Shown one piece after another: positions 33,850 through 45,800 of a stretch of 64,000 bases of DNA (position 1 is the first letter of the stretch; each line of letters begins with the position of its first letter). The stretch lies in contig JAAOMT010000512.1 of assembly GCA_016748015.1 (NCBI GenBank), positions 1,436,893 through 1,500,892 on the forward strand, in the 5' to 3' direction. The notes under the pieces are model-generated. The model saw only the letters and a program-made list of their open reading frames with translations, did not search any database and was not told the DNA's origin. This DNA comes from Geosiphon pyriformis. Taxonomy: Eukaryota > Glomeromycota > Glomeromycetes > Archaeosporales > Geosiphonaceae. Made by a program: the position numbers and the translations under genes.

Positions 33850-34845
33850 TGTTACCGGAGGTTTTTGGTCTCATTTCTGTAATGTTGTTGATACTTATTT
33901 GCTGTGAATTCACGTTTTCTGGATGTGGTTGAACCTCCAGTAACTGAATTTTTTTTTTTTTTTTAACTTCAAATTATCTCCTATAATTTGAACTTGCTGG
34001 GCTTATGAGTGGAATGGCCAATTCCGTGCCAGTTGCTTTATGTAGTTATGTTGTAGTAAACATCAACTCTTTCCCAGGAATTGCTCGTCTGGAAGCTCAC
34101 TAAAAATGTGTAGTTACTTTGCTGTGAAAGTTAACTCTTCTACAGGAATCTTGTCTGTAGGCTACCCTAATGATTGTAATAAGAAAAGAAAAGAAACATA
34201 AAAGAAATGTAAAAGAAATAAGATTTTTATCAAGAGAAATGTTTTCTATTCAGGTCTGGAGTCACTAATAGTTTACTGAAATTGGTAGCTAATCAATTTC
34301 AAAACGTTAGTTGGGTTTTGGGGATTTTCCAAGTGCAATAATTAAAGAATTTGGTTTTTCAATTTATTTGATATTTATTTCTTTTTGTGTGTATAGGAAT
34401 GGTTCTAAGTGATAAATCTAAAGTAAGATACATTTTCTCAAAGAGAGAAGCTCTTCTTTTATACAACTTGTCATAACACTATTCTATGAACTTGAACTTT
34501 GCTATTTACTACAATTTTGCTGAACTAAAAATACATTTTGGTGAACTACAAGTTATTTCTGCAAACTTATTAAATATTTCGGTGAACTATCAATTATTTT
34601 GGCGAATTTCTATAAATTTCAGCAAACTTTTGAATGTTACATAGTTTGGGGTATTGCATGATTGATCATCGCAATTAGGTTACATTTGTGTTGTGTACAA
34701 TTTGGGTTATTAATTAAATAATAATTTTGAACATTCTTTGTTAATGTAATAAGTGATAATTTGAAACGATAATATATGCTAATTAATAATAGGAATTATA
34801 AGATAGTTTTATGCTAATTGATATCTCTAATTTCATCTGGTAACA
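33850..34845 (-). repeat. Solo LTR of family F2 inside element D
   Basis: A 996-bp LTR that starts TGTTACCGGAGG and ends CATCTGGTAACA, homologous to both LTRs of element A. The flanks TCGG (33846-33849) and TTGG (34846-34849) are the target duplication, one transition apart. No internal F2 sequence is adjacent, so it is the product of LTR-LTR recombination. It interrupts the gag-protease linker of D. Confidence 0.93.
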
Positions 34846-34849
34846 TTGG

Positions 34850-36721
34850 GTTGGCTATCATGGGCTGTTGCTAGTAAGCTCCTTGATTTTAATATGTGAT
34901 GGGATATTGGTATAGTATTGGCATGTACTGGTTTCTGGACATTTGGAGTGATGTGTAGTAATTATTTTCGCATGCTTCCTGCATTATTTGCATTTGACAT
35001 TGACTAATCAAATGTTCTACACATTTGCAAAAATGGCAGGCACGCGTTTCTGTTCTGAATTCCTGGTGCGACGAGCAATTATTTCGACTGTTGCTGACTT
35101 CCTGGCTGCATCTTTGGGGTGGTTGATATGTATTTCTTCTTAAATCCAGGATGAAATAACTTTCTATTTTCTTAGAAAGTTTCTTTCCAAATTGTGTTAC
35201 TCTTTTCTCTAATGTTTCTGTCTTATTTTCCTCTATTACTATGTTAACTATTTGACTATGGTTAGCTTCTTTCTCAGTTGATTCAAGGGCTCTGACAAGT
35301 GTAATGGCTTCTGGTAAGGAATTAGGGTGGGCAGGGCATACTCTTCCTAAAATGCTGCTTTTTAATCCTCTAATAAACTGATTTAAAATCTGAGGATCAG
35401 TGTAGTATCCTTGTTTAATCACTTCAATCTAATGGTGAATTTGATTGAATCAAGCAAGGTATTGGGTAACAGTTTCACTGGTATTTTGCTTGATAGTATT
35501 GAATTCGTTCTGTAGTTGGATTATGGTATTTGGATTGCTAAATAACTCCAAGAATGCATTTTTAAATTCGGTGAAGCTCGTGGGTTTTGTTTCCAGGCTT
35601 TGATACCACAAATCGGCTGTGCCTTTTAGGAAGAAAGGTAATGTTTGAATTGCTCTTTGGTTGTTCCAGTTATTTGCCTGGATGGCTTTTTGTGCTTCTC
35701 TGAGCCATGTGTGCATGTCCATTTCTTCTTCTTCTGAGAAATCTGTTAGTCTTGCAATGTATGGTGTGGTCATTTCGTTGCCATTTTCTGCTGATGGGCT
35801 TATTGGTCTAAGAGGAGGTGGGATGATATTTCTTTGAGCATTCCTAAAGATGGCTTCCCTTATATCTAGTTCTTCCTCTTAATCACGAGTTTCTTGGTTT
35901 TTGGACTGGCTGCTTGTTCCAGTAACTGGTCTTGTGATTGTTTTTTCACTGGTCTCTTTTTCGGATTCCGATTCAGACTCCTCTTTATGGTTTTCAAACC
36001 CTGTTCTAAATTTTGGCTAAAAAAGAGGGTTTTGGAATAGTGATGAATATCCTCCTGTAATTGATATGTCTCCTCAGTTATATTGTTTAATTTTATCAGT
36101 ATAACTAGGAGTTCTTAGCATTTGTGGAGTTGATGTCGATGATGATGCAGCTCCTAATGGAATTTGTATCTTATTTTCTGGTGAAAAATGGTATGATTTA
36201 TCTTCTGGTGAATAAATACGTTGTTTTTTTATTGATTGAGTGACAGTTTTCTTTGGTGTTTGAGCAGGTGTTCCTAGTTTTTGCTGGTTACTTTCCTGAT
36301 TAGTTTCTAAATTTTCTTTGGTTTTGTTGGCACGTTCCCTAGTGTTTCCTGTGGATATTAGAAAATTTTTTTTGGCGTATTGCTCAATTTCTCAATGGAT
36401 TTTGACAATAGTTGCAGCTATTACTGCTACTTCTTTTGTAGTGTATTGTGATAATTCTCTATACAATCCAAGTTTTGCATCGTGTGGTTCTTCTTCCTTT
36501 CCTATATGATAATTTATTCTGGCATTGATATAATAAGTGAGAGCAGATTCTGCTGGACAACACTCTTCTGGTAATCCAAGATCACTTTGATTTTGTGTGT
36601 AAATAGCATGGCAGAATTCAAGAACAGTAAGATTAGGGGTTTTTGTTACCACTTTTGTTTCTTCCTTTTTAGCAATGAATTATTGCTAATTATTATTTCT
36701 TTTTTGATTTTCTTTTCTCAT
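34850..36721 (-). pseudogene. Element D: gag
   Basis: The ATG at 36719-36721 lies 14 bases inside the LTR, and readable gag follows. Open parts are 36392-36652, 35450-35773 and 34889-35422, all in one frame. The capsid-like region (TWLREAQKAIQANNW ... GTADLWYQSLETKPTSF) resembles Retrotrans_gag domains. The zinc knuckle at 34997-35038 reads CHFCKCVEHLISQC (C-x2-C-x4-H-x4-C). Stops are few. The Asn/Gln-rich tail is cut by the solo LTR. Confidence 0.88.
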
Positions 36722-36734
36722 AGGGTTCACCAAA
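36722..36734 (-). promoter_or_regulatory. Primer-binding site of element D
   Basis: After the 5' LTR the minus strand reads TT then TGGTGAACCCT, overlapping the gag ATG by one or two bases. Only TGGTG is shared with A, C and E, so a different primer is likely. Confidence 0.55.
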
Positions 36735-37608
36735 TGTTACAGGATGGTTTTTTTGTTATATTTAATTGCTGATATCCCGTTTTAATTACAATCAGTCTTT
36801 TGTGAGTTTCTCAATTCTATTTGTGTAATAATATTACTGTTATACTGAAGGCTTTCTTTTTAATATTGCGATGTAAGTTATTCTTCAATTTCTGATTGTT
36901 GTGTGTGTTTATGTACTCCTTCTCAGAGGCTGAACTGAAATCTACCCACTGTTTGGGGTCTTCTCTGAGGCTATTCTTGCAATTGCCTAATGTGTTTCTC
37001 TAATCTAGAAACACAGAATGTTAATGGTCTTTAGCGTTTTTTCTAATTCTTACAATAAAGCTTTTATCAATTAGTAACAATGTGAATAATCTTAATCAAG
37101 GATTATTCTTCCAAGAGATTCAGTTGATGAATGATAGTTTCATTCAATAAATAATACAAGTAAGTTTCTTAATACTTTGGATTGTAATAATTCAGTTTTA
37201 AATATTCTTTTTCATTTCTTTTTGATTTAAAGATTTCTTGGGATATTTAATTTGAAAGTATGATTTAAAGTGGAGTTTGTTGGATAAAATTGGATCTATT
37301 GCTTAATAAATTATGATTTTTATTATTTGCTTGTTTTTTCCCAATATTAAAGCTACTGTATATATACATGTTTGTAGTTCTACAAGAAAACACATTGTAA
37401 TACTTTCTTTTTGATATTTCAACCTGGTGTTTGCTGCTATCACCAGTTGGTGTTGGCTGCTATTGTGAACTGGTGCTTGCCACTATCACAAGATGGTGTT
37501 TGCTACTATGTTAATTATTACCTTTCTAAAATTATTACTGCACTATATTATGATTGAATAGTTTATATTATTTTTATGATTCTTTTGCTAAATTCTTAAA
37601 CTGTAACA
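36735..37608 (-). repeat. Element D 5' LTR (874 bp)
   Basis: Starts TGTTACAGGATGG and ends CTGTAACA, both ends intact. It is followed by the CCAT duplication. Gap-free partner of 26895-27768. Confidence 0.95.
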
Positions 37609-39017
37609 CCATACAGGTGTTCTTGTTTTTTAACCTCATATAACAAAGAATTATAAAAAATTCTCCAGAGAAAAGGAGAAAATATTTCATTCTGATCCAA
37701 TCTATTATGAACTATATAGTCATCTAAAAGACCAAAGTTTGTCATTATTTTATTTACTCTGTTTTTATGAATATTTCCAAAAAAATTTATGAACTTGCCA
37801 CACATCTTGATGCATTCCAAACTGAATCTTAGATAATACTACCTAATTGAATTATGCTTTGTACATGTCTTGTAAAACCAGCCAGATTTCTTAACTCTTT
37901 TTTAAGACATTTTCTACCACCAAGCCAACAGCAAACACAGAAGACTGAGTTGAGGTGCCCCTTAAAACAGAGAAGTTATCACCATAGAGAATGTTAGACT
38001 TGTTGCAAATAGACAAAATCTAATCAAACAAAATTTTGAACAGAATTTTTTTTATAGTTTCTAATAAAGCAATAAGTCTGATATTAGTTAGGATGCCATT
38101 TCAATTATAAAGTTTGGGAATTATAGAAACCCAAGTCTTCTTTTAAAGACTAGAAACATCACCAATTAACAAATATGAATTAAGCAAACTCAGAAAACAA
38201 ACCAATATATCATTATCACAGTGTTTCTACAATTCATTCATTATATCAGAAAAACCAGCTGCTTTGCCATCTGATAACTTACTAACCACCAACAAAAACT
38301 CATCCAAATTAACTTTACTTATTACACTTGAGAAAGCATCATTATTCACATGAACCAAAAGGGCATATTGTCGAGTCCACAAACCTGACACAAAAGAAAA
38401 AACTTCCCATTTATGAATCCAACCCACCATAATCTTATTCACCTTAGACTTAACCTTCTTAGGCTCCAAAATCAGCTTATCATTAACTACTAAATGATCC
38501 AGAGCAACTTTGCAAAATGGATGTTCTAATACATTTCTGATCATACTACCTTTATTTGAGATGAAGCTCTCCATTCATTTATTAATAGCATCCTTAATGA
38601 ATTTACTCTTGGCAAGCTTAACTTCATAAAACTTGGATTTCTGATAACCCTTCTTGACTTTTGACAAATGTCCACATAAATCAGCTGACTTAAAACTACT
38701 TTGAAGTAAAACAATTATCTTAGAAGTCTTAGTACTATTAAGAGTCATCTAAATTCGAACAAAATAATCAAACTCAGTTATTATACCTGAACTCAAACAC
38801 TTTGGCAACTTAGCAACCAATAACTTCAACTTGAAAAATTTTGAAGATTGCTTGTTTTTTGAGCAATCAAACTCACAGAACTAATGCTTAGAAAATGTCT
38901 TATCAACTAAATCACCATATAGCACTTTTTAATATCTCCTATATTCTGTTCAAATCTCTATTATTCTTCATGACCATGAAAAAATTCAGAAATATAAACA
39001 ACAGAACAGAAAAACAT
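37609..39017 (-). pseudogene. L1a ORF2 middle part: first half of RT
   Basis: Open at 38227-38574 (MESFISNKGSMIRNVLEHPF ... VSKLSDGKAAGFSDI) and 37596-37820 (NRLDQNEIFSPFLWRIFYNSL). These are the RT lead-in with KAAGxSDI, and the LDQGEVFSPLLWRIFYDPL-type block of this LINE family. The homologous uninterrupted stretch in L1e is 57720-58700. Element D sits right after YEVKKQEHLYG; the reading resumes at 26890 with INSKFVVKTGK. Stops and two shifts. Confidence 0.85.
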
Positions 39018-39817
39018 TGTTACAGATAATTATTTAGGGTCTTAAAGCAAATAACAAACTCATAACTTGGTGCTCAATTAATAATATGATGTTGATATCT
39101 GAAGGTTTTGGATTGAGTTCTTTGTATAATAGACAGAGATTTAGTGGTGATTTTAATAGTTTTCTGGAATTGCAATTCTGCCCAATTTTTTTTTCAGCTT
39201 GGTGGCTGGATTTATTCTGACAGTTGTGCCCTTCTGATAAGCTATCTGTTAATATATATGTAATTCTATCCTTATTTCTGAGTCTTTACCAGGCTATCCT
39301 TGATGTCAATAATTCAGTACTTTATTCTTTAATTAATTAGTCACAACAAGAAATAACAAAACAAAAGAAAAAAAAATAAAAGAAAATAAAGAAATAAGCC
39401 AAGACAATAAATGTTAGTATCTCATCAATAGTTATAATCAAGAGCTATTGTTTCAGTGTGGTTAAGTGTCAATTACTATCAACATGAAGTATTGATAGTG
39501 GGAAGTAGATTTGAAATATTGAATAATTATTTATTGATATTTGTGATGTGGAAGGTTGTTTAGATTAAATCTAAACTCAAAGATCTGTCTTTTCTGTTTC
39601 TAATGCTACTGTTATATATATACCTAATTTATGTTCTATGAGATTGCTCACATTTTTGAGCAATGTGTTATGATTTCTTGAGCAATACTTATATTGCTAA
39701 GCAATGTGCTCTAATTTTCTAACATCACTCCATATTGCTGAGTAATGTGCTCACATATTAACTACTACTCCCTTATTGGTCTACTATTTTCTATATCTGT
39801 TTTCTTTATGAATAACA
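39018..39817 (-). repeat. Element E 3' LTR (800 bp)
   Basis: Same length as 48076-48875. TATA box on the minus strand at about 39612-39621. Palindrome array between about 39640 and 39770. Differences from its partner are nearly all transitions. Confidence 0.94.
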
Positions 39818-39832
39818 TTATCTCTTTTTTTT
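39818..39832 (-). promoter_or_regulatory. Polypurine tract of element E
   Basis: The minus strand reads AAAAAAAAGAGATAA immediately before the 3' LTR. Confidence 0.7.
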
Positions 39833-40497
39833 AATATTGAGCTCTGTCAAAATCCTTATTTTGAATTATGTCAAATACTTCTTTTTCAAATAGTGTCTGT
39901 TCCATTTTACTCTTTATTTCTTCAATTTGTGAGTTGTTTATTCTTCTCCATTGGTTGATAGTTATTGTTTTTATGTTAAAATGTAACAATATTTTTGGGT
40001 CCAAACACTTCTGTCAATGTAATCTCTTGGGAGTTTTAAAATATAGTGTGTAGTTAATAAATGGTTCTGATGTGTAATGTTAAGTTTGTTTTCTTTTCAA
40101 TAATGTCTTCAATATTCCAGATTATCTCTTGATTGAAGATTCTTTTTGATTTGTCAAAATATAACTTCTAAATATCTACTTTTTATTCCAATTGATAGTA
40201 GCAGTATGATATTAGAATTTGGTCTATCCATTGGTTTCAATTTTTTTTCATCAGTTTTTCTGTTGGAACAATGATGGTTATCTTTCCAAAAGTGTTCTTT
40301 ACTTTCTCTACTATTTTATCTGACCAGTTTATTGATTGTTTTTGTGATCGCTGGTATGGTGTACTTTTCCTTTTTTGTTTGGTGTTTTGATAACAGATTG
40401 TTTGGTTGTTAATGATAATTTCTATGTTTACTTGCTGTTGACTTAAAGCCTGAAACAATTGTTAAGCTAAAGTGTAAATATGGTCTGGTATTTCCAT
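39831..40497 (-). pseudogene. Element E: post-integrase accessory ORF
   Basis: ATG at 40495-40497 (MEIPDHIYTLA). Its first part is open at 40237-40458 (FQALSQQQVNIEIIINNQTI). The rest is readable to TAA at 39831-39833 with stops and one net base shift. It is very similar to the ORF of B, and like it is offset by one base from the integrase frame. Residues near the middle (SYCYYQLE) recur in D (NYCYYQLG), the most conserved internal block. Function unknown. Confidence 0.7.
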
Positions 40498-40549
40498 TTT
40501 TCTTTGTTGCTTTTGTCACATATGTCATGTTTTTATATACTTTTTTGGT

Positions 40550-41850
40550 TGTTCAATTTGACATGTTTGGTTCAATAACTATGATTGGTTCCAGATCTTG
40601 TGGAATCTCATCTGGTTAAACTAGTATTCTCTGTGCTCCCAGTTGTGAAATATTATTGGTAGATGCTAATATTATGTTTTAATATAGTTTTAGTCGATTT
40701 CTATGTGCTGCTTTGGTTAAAATTTTGTTGTTCAACCTTAATTTATAAGCTTCATTTTCTAGAATTTTTTTTATGTAAAATGGTCTGTCCCATTTGGGGT
40801 CAAATTTTCCACTCTATTGTTTTTCTGCTTTGATACAATGTAAAAGTATTTTGTTTTCAATCTTGAATTTGACTGGTTTATTTGGTAATTGGTTATTATA
40901 TCTTTCTTTTTGTTTTTCTTATGATTTTTGGATATTATTAGCTGCTTTTTGCCATTTGTTCTCTAGTGTCTCCATTAAGTCATATGTTCTTTTTAACAAT
41001 GTTTTTTGAAATTCTCTTCTGTTATTGGTTTTGTTGAATATGTTTTGACTTCTATCTCAACTGGTAATATTGTTGTTCTACCATATACTAATTCAAATGG
41101 TGTTGTTTATGTAATGTTTTGTTTTATTGTTCAATAAGCAAATAATACTGATGGTATAAACAAATCCTATTTGTCCTGGTTTTTTTGGCTGATTTTGGTG
41201 GTTGCTTCACACAATGTTCTGTTAAATCTTTTAACTAATCCATTTGTTTGTGGATAGTATGGTGATGATAATGGTCTTTTTATCTCAAATTTTTGACTTA
41301 ATTTTACCAATGTTCTATTTACAAAGTGAGTTTCTTAATCTAATAATAGTTCTTTTAAACATCCATGTTGGCAGATTAAATCTTGATAAATGAATTCAGC
41401 AATGGATTCTGCATCTGCTCTTTGAATGGTTTTTGTTTCTGGCCATTTTGTGAGATAGTTCATGGCTACTGCAATATATCTGTTGTTTCTGCTGGTTATT
41501 GTTAATAATCTGACTAAGTCAATTCCAATGTAATTAAATGGTTGTCCCACTTTGATTAGTCTTAATGGTTTGCTAGGTTTTGTTTCTCCTTTTTTCTAAT
41601 AAGCATTATAATTTTGAACATATTAGATGATATCTGGATATATTGATGGCCAATAGTATTTTTTTCTAATTCTTTCCATGGTTGCTTCTTTGTAAAAATG
41701 TCTTGCTATTGGATCTGAGTACATGTTGAATAATATTGTCTCTTTTTCTGGTTCTGTAATTACTCTAGTTAGTTGATCTGGATTTCTTTTGTTCTTCTAG
41801 TAAAGTATATTTTGATAGTTAATAAAATATTTTGATTGTTGTTTTATGTT
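40550..41850 (-). pseudogene. Element E: integrase
   Basis: The core is open at 41335-41550 (YIGIDLVRLLTITSRNN ... YLTKWPETKTI). First Asp present, second present (LLLDQ). The catalytic Glu is replaced by Lys (NGLVKRFNRTL near 41225), a G-to-A change. The C-terminal blocks are on two frames with stops. Confidence 0.85.
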
Positions 41851-43160
41851 GTTTTGTTCTTTTTGAGATAATTTTTCCTTGAACAATTGGGTATTTATAT
41901 AATGTTAGAATTGTTGATATTTTTGTATATTCATCTTTTGTTATATTTTTGGATTTGAAATGTTTTTGGATTTGTTTTATTTGTGACAAACTGTTGGCAT
42001 TTTCATTTTTTTTTCTTTTTTTGTAATGCACTGTATAATTAAATGGTGAAAGTTTTATTTTCCATCTGACATGACAATTGTCTCCAAATTCTTGCTTCTG
42101 GATCAAAGTCAATTCTTTATAATCAGTGTATATATTGAACTTTTGATTTAAGTATTCTTTCTATTTGATAACAGTTCAATAGATAGTTAAGTATTCCAAT
42201 GCTGGTGTTCCATAGTTCTTTTCAGTGGAATTTAAGCTGTGGCTAGCATATGCTATTGGATGTTCTCTTTCATTCAGTTCTTTCTGAGATAGCACAGCTT
42301 CTAATACTTAACTAGATATATCAGTGGTAATTATAAATGGCTTGCAATGATCTGAATAGATTAGTATCAGGGCTTGAATAAGCTTTCTTCTTAATATATC
42401 AAAAGCTTCTTGCTGAGTTTCTGTCCATTTATATTTGGTGTTCTTTGTTTGGAGCTGGTATAATGGCTGAGCCAGTTTGGAAAAGTCTTTGATGAAACAG
42501 CAGTAATATTTAGCAAATCCCAAAAATGCTTTTAATTCCATATGATTGTTTGGTATTGGAAAGTTTTTAATTATCTCAATTTTGTCTGGATCTATTTTAA
42601 TGCAATCTTTGCTTATAACATGTTCCAAAAATTTCAATTTTGTTTTGCCAAAGAAGTATTTAGTAGCATTTAACTTCAATCTAGCTTTTCTTAGTTTTTC
42701 AAATACTTGTTATAAATGGTGCAAATGATCATCAAATGTTTTAGAAAATACGTTGGTGTTATCTAGATACACAACTACTGATTTTTATAGCAGTTCAGTA
42801 TAGACAATTTTTATAAGCTGTTGAAATATAACTGGAGTATTCATTAAGCTAAATGATATAACTTCAAATTCGAAATTTTTTTCTTGAGTTGTAAAAGCTG
42901 TTTTCTCTTTGTCTTCTGAGTTCATGGCTACTTGTCAGTAACTACTGTCTAAATCTAAAGTTGAAAATTATTTCTTTTCTCCAAAAGTGTCAAACAGCTC
43001 TTGAATCTTTAGTGTTGGGTAGCTATCTTCTTTGGTTACTCTATTTAGTTTTTAGTAATCCACACAAAAGTAGATTTTTCCATTTTTCTTATGGACTAGT
43101 ACTACTGGTGATAACCATGGGCTTATTGATGGCTGAATTAGCCCATTGTTAAGCATCTAA
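41851..43160 (-). pseudogene. Element E: reverse transcriptase and RNase H
   Basis: Open at 42308-42679 (KYFFGKTKLKFLEHVISKD ...) and 41819-42112 (VHYKKRKKNENANSLSQI, the RNase H end). The active site at 42758-42769 reads YLDN (GAT AAC). The RT start VVLVHKKNGKIYFCVDY is readable near 43100. Several TAA and TAG codons at Gln and Trp positions. Confidence 0.87.
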
Positions 43161-43384
43161 TTGATTTCTTGACAAATGATCTCATGGCTGGCTGGTGGTA
43201 CTTAATATGCTTTTTGTTTAATTAGTATTGTATCTTCAGTTTTGATTTGGTGCTGGATTATGTCAGTTCTGCCAAATTCATTTTTACTGGCAAAGATGTC
43301 ATTGAAGTTGTTAAGTAACATCTTGAGTTGCATCTATTAAAATGAGTTTAGATTTCCTAAGTTCATCTGTTTTAATTGTTTTGG

Positions 43385-43696
43385 TTAGAGCAGATAACAT
43401 TCTTCTTGTCCATAAATTGTTTGTGATGTAATATCCACATATTCACACAGTTGTAGAAAGTCTGGAATGGTGTTTGGCAGTTGGTTTTTAATTTTAGTGG
43501 TTAAATATCCAATGGTAGTTCTTTTTAATATCTTAATAGTATTTTCTGTGTTGTTGTAAATGAGAATTTTTATGTGACTGTGGTTTTTGGCTGGTATGTA
43601 TAGATTGACTAATCCAATCTTTCTTGATTTACAAAGTATTGTTTCTGCCTCAAAAATCTGAACCTGATCCTTTACTTTTCTTTTTATAACTACCAT
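43385..43696 (-). pseudogene. Element E: pre-RT beta-rich segment
   Basis: Open for 103 codons, the same length as its counterpart in C. NLYIPAKNHSHIKILIYNN and the following RTTIGYL are the shared blocks. Linker between dUTPase and RT. Confidence 0.65.
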
Positions 43697-43726
43697 GTAC
43701 TGATTATATGGTGGAATAGAAATTGA

Positions 43727-44230
43727 TTAACAAGTGAAGATAATTTCTCTTTTGTTAACAACTTTTTTCTCTGCCATATTAACTGGTACATCTATTCTAC
43801 CCGTAAATCTGAAACTCTGTATCTCTCTAGCTATAATTCTTAATTTTTTTCTGTTTTTTACTAATACTAACTGAGCTATTTTCACTAGAGATAAAAATAT
43901 TGTCTGTGCTATTTTTTTATTTGGCTCTATAATATAGGCCTTTTCTGAGTCATTTTGTAGCATTGTAATAATATTTCCCATATATCTTGCATCAATTATT
44001 TCTTCTCTGATGTTGATTTCTTTTTTTGCTAAACTATTCCTGGATGCTAGTTAAACTATTGTTGTTGCCAGGATTTCTAGTGCTACTTTGAAATCAATGC
44101 AGATACACAAATATGGTTTCAATTTGATGGCATTTTTTCTTGGATATCTTAGATCAAATCCTACATCAGTATCATGCATATGTTCTGGCATAATGTCTTC
44201 ATTATTATCACTGAACTATTTCAATTTCTG
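43727..44230 (-). pseudogene. Element E: dUTPase domain
   Basis: Motif 1 VGFDLRYPRK, motif 2 ASRNSLAKKE, motif 3 EEIIDARYMGNI, then an open part at 43727-43981 with NKKIAQTIFLSL. Motif 5 is degraded (QSFRFTG). Gly-to-Glu and Gly-to-Arg changes hit motifs 2 and 3. Confidence 0.83.
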
Positions 44231-45110
44231 TTTCTTGGTAAGATCAAAGAGTGTAATATATTGTTTGGAGTTTGAATTGGAGTTCGAATTATTGTTATTT
44301 TCATTGTCATTTTGAATAGAGCTGGAACTATTGTTTTTGTTATCACTGTTGTTAAAGTTTGAAATGGAATTAAAAATTGATTTTAATTCTAATATGCAGC
44401 TGCTGATTGGTTTTTCTTCTTTTGGGATTGTGTAGATTATACATGGTGGTTGATTGTAAATAAAATTACACTCATTACAGTATTGAAAGTTACATAGAAT
44501 CAAATAGTGGTCACATAATTAGGTATTTATTTCTTCCAAGCATTGCTTTTGCTCTTCTCTGGTGAATGTTAAATTTTGATAGTGCTTGTGAAACTTTTTT
44601 GGGCCTGTTTCTATGTCAAAAAAAGCATCAGAGTTTGGAATGAAAACAGTGTCAACTGGTTTTAGAGGATTATTTTTGATTTCCAATATTTTGCTGGACA
44701 TGGTGCTTTCAACTTTGGCATTTGTCATTTGCCAGATTTCATCTTTGTCATGTGGGTAACCATTCAAACAAGTTATTGCTTAGTGCCAGACTGCAATAAT
44801 AGAAGTGCCATGACTGATCCAGTTGCTTATAAGGATTGTGTATTGGCACGAAGTATTGCATGTTCCTCTTTGACAAAGAATGTTGTTCCACATTCCTTTG
44901 TCCAGCAACTGTTCTCCACAAATAAGACATGGTTTGTTGTTCTACTTGCTCTATTATTTTGGATAGCCATACTATTCTCTGTGGCATAACTTGCAGTAAT
45001 AGTGGGTTCGCATTCAGTAATCTTTATTGGATGCAATTCAAGCTCCCATGGAAGAAAGTTTCTTGCCACAATCTTGGTATTTGAGTGGGATATATGGTGA
45101 TTGCTTCAGT
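44216..45110 (-). pseudogene. Element E: Cys-rich module and Asn/Ser-rich linker
   Basis: CGKKLSSMGA, YYCKLCHREYGYP, PCLICGEQLL and GTCNTSCQYTILISNWI are readable. Open pieces are 44519-44767 (linker with FHKHYQNLTFTREEQKQCLE) and 44216-44503 (FQYCNECNFIYN, the second Cys cluster, then an Asn/Ser-rich tract). The same layout holds in C. Other open frames over 44729-45069 are shadows. Confidence 0.7.
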
Positions 45111-45399
45111 GGCTCATATGAGTAGAATTTTTTCCAGCCACTAGTTATTTCTTCAGTGGTGGTGTCTTCTTCTACTGTATCCTCTTTCTTTCTTTTCCCT
45201 TTGTTGTCCTAGAAAAGTATTAGTAGTAACTTGTTGTGCTTAGTGTTGGTTCAGAAAACTTGGTAGGCTTTTCAGATAGGTTTTTTTTCTTCTTTTTCCA
45301 ATTTGATGAGTGGCTTGTTATTAGTAGTGGTCTTAAAATGACTACAAGTGGCTAGCACACATGTGTGGTAGCTGTTTTGACTGAGCTGCAGTTTTTGGG

Positions 45400-45800
45400 T
45401 GTTCCAGTCAAGCACTGCATTAGTTTTGAACAGCCAGTTATTTCCAACAAAAGCTTGATACTAAGTGGTTTCCATTACCAATACCCTAATTGGTATTATA
45501 ATACTGTTGACTTCAAATAGGAAGTTATCTATTTCACCAATTGGAGTTTTTGTTGTCCTATTGGCTATAATTATTTGTGCACTGACAGCACAATTAACTT
45601 GGTAACCTAATTGGTTTATGAGTTGTTATGTGATGATGCTGTCAGCTGATCCACTGTCTAAGATCAGTTTAATGTGCTGCCCATCAACTTTAATATCTCT
45701 ATATATTGCAGTGATGGATTTTGATTCTAGAGTGACTCTACTAAATAGTGGCATTTCAACTGGTTCCTCGAGTTCAAAAAAAAAAATAGCAGTAAGTAAT
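45400..45800 (-). pseudogene. Element E: aspartic protease
   Basis: LILDSGSADSIIT with DSG at 45650-45658 intact. Then NQLGYQVNCAVSAQIIIANR, and YQAFVGNNWLFKTNAVLDW near 45420. A TAA follows the active-site block. The upstream part is open at 45626-45994 and links to gag in the same frame. Confidence 0.82.

Larger units (their letters stand above)
26895..37608 (-). mobile_element. Element D: LTR retrotransposon (family F3) inserted in L1a
   Basis: Both LTRs are 874 bp (26895-27768 and 36735-37608), with perfect CCAT duplications at 26891-26894 and 37609-37612. The gene order is the same as in A. A solo LTR (33850-34845) interrupts gag-pro. After subtracting its 996 bp and 4-bp duplication, gag and protease are in one frame. 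The few later phase changes are single-base indels in protease, dUTPase and RNase H-integrase. It is the best preserved gag-pol of the window. Confidence 0.95.

Noticed and set aside
33400-36640. A second LTR element inside D
   Set aside because: Only one LTR without internal sequence is present and D's own frame continues on both sides, so it is a solo LTR.
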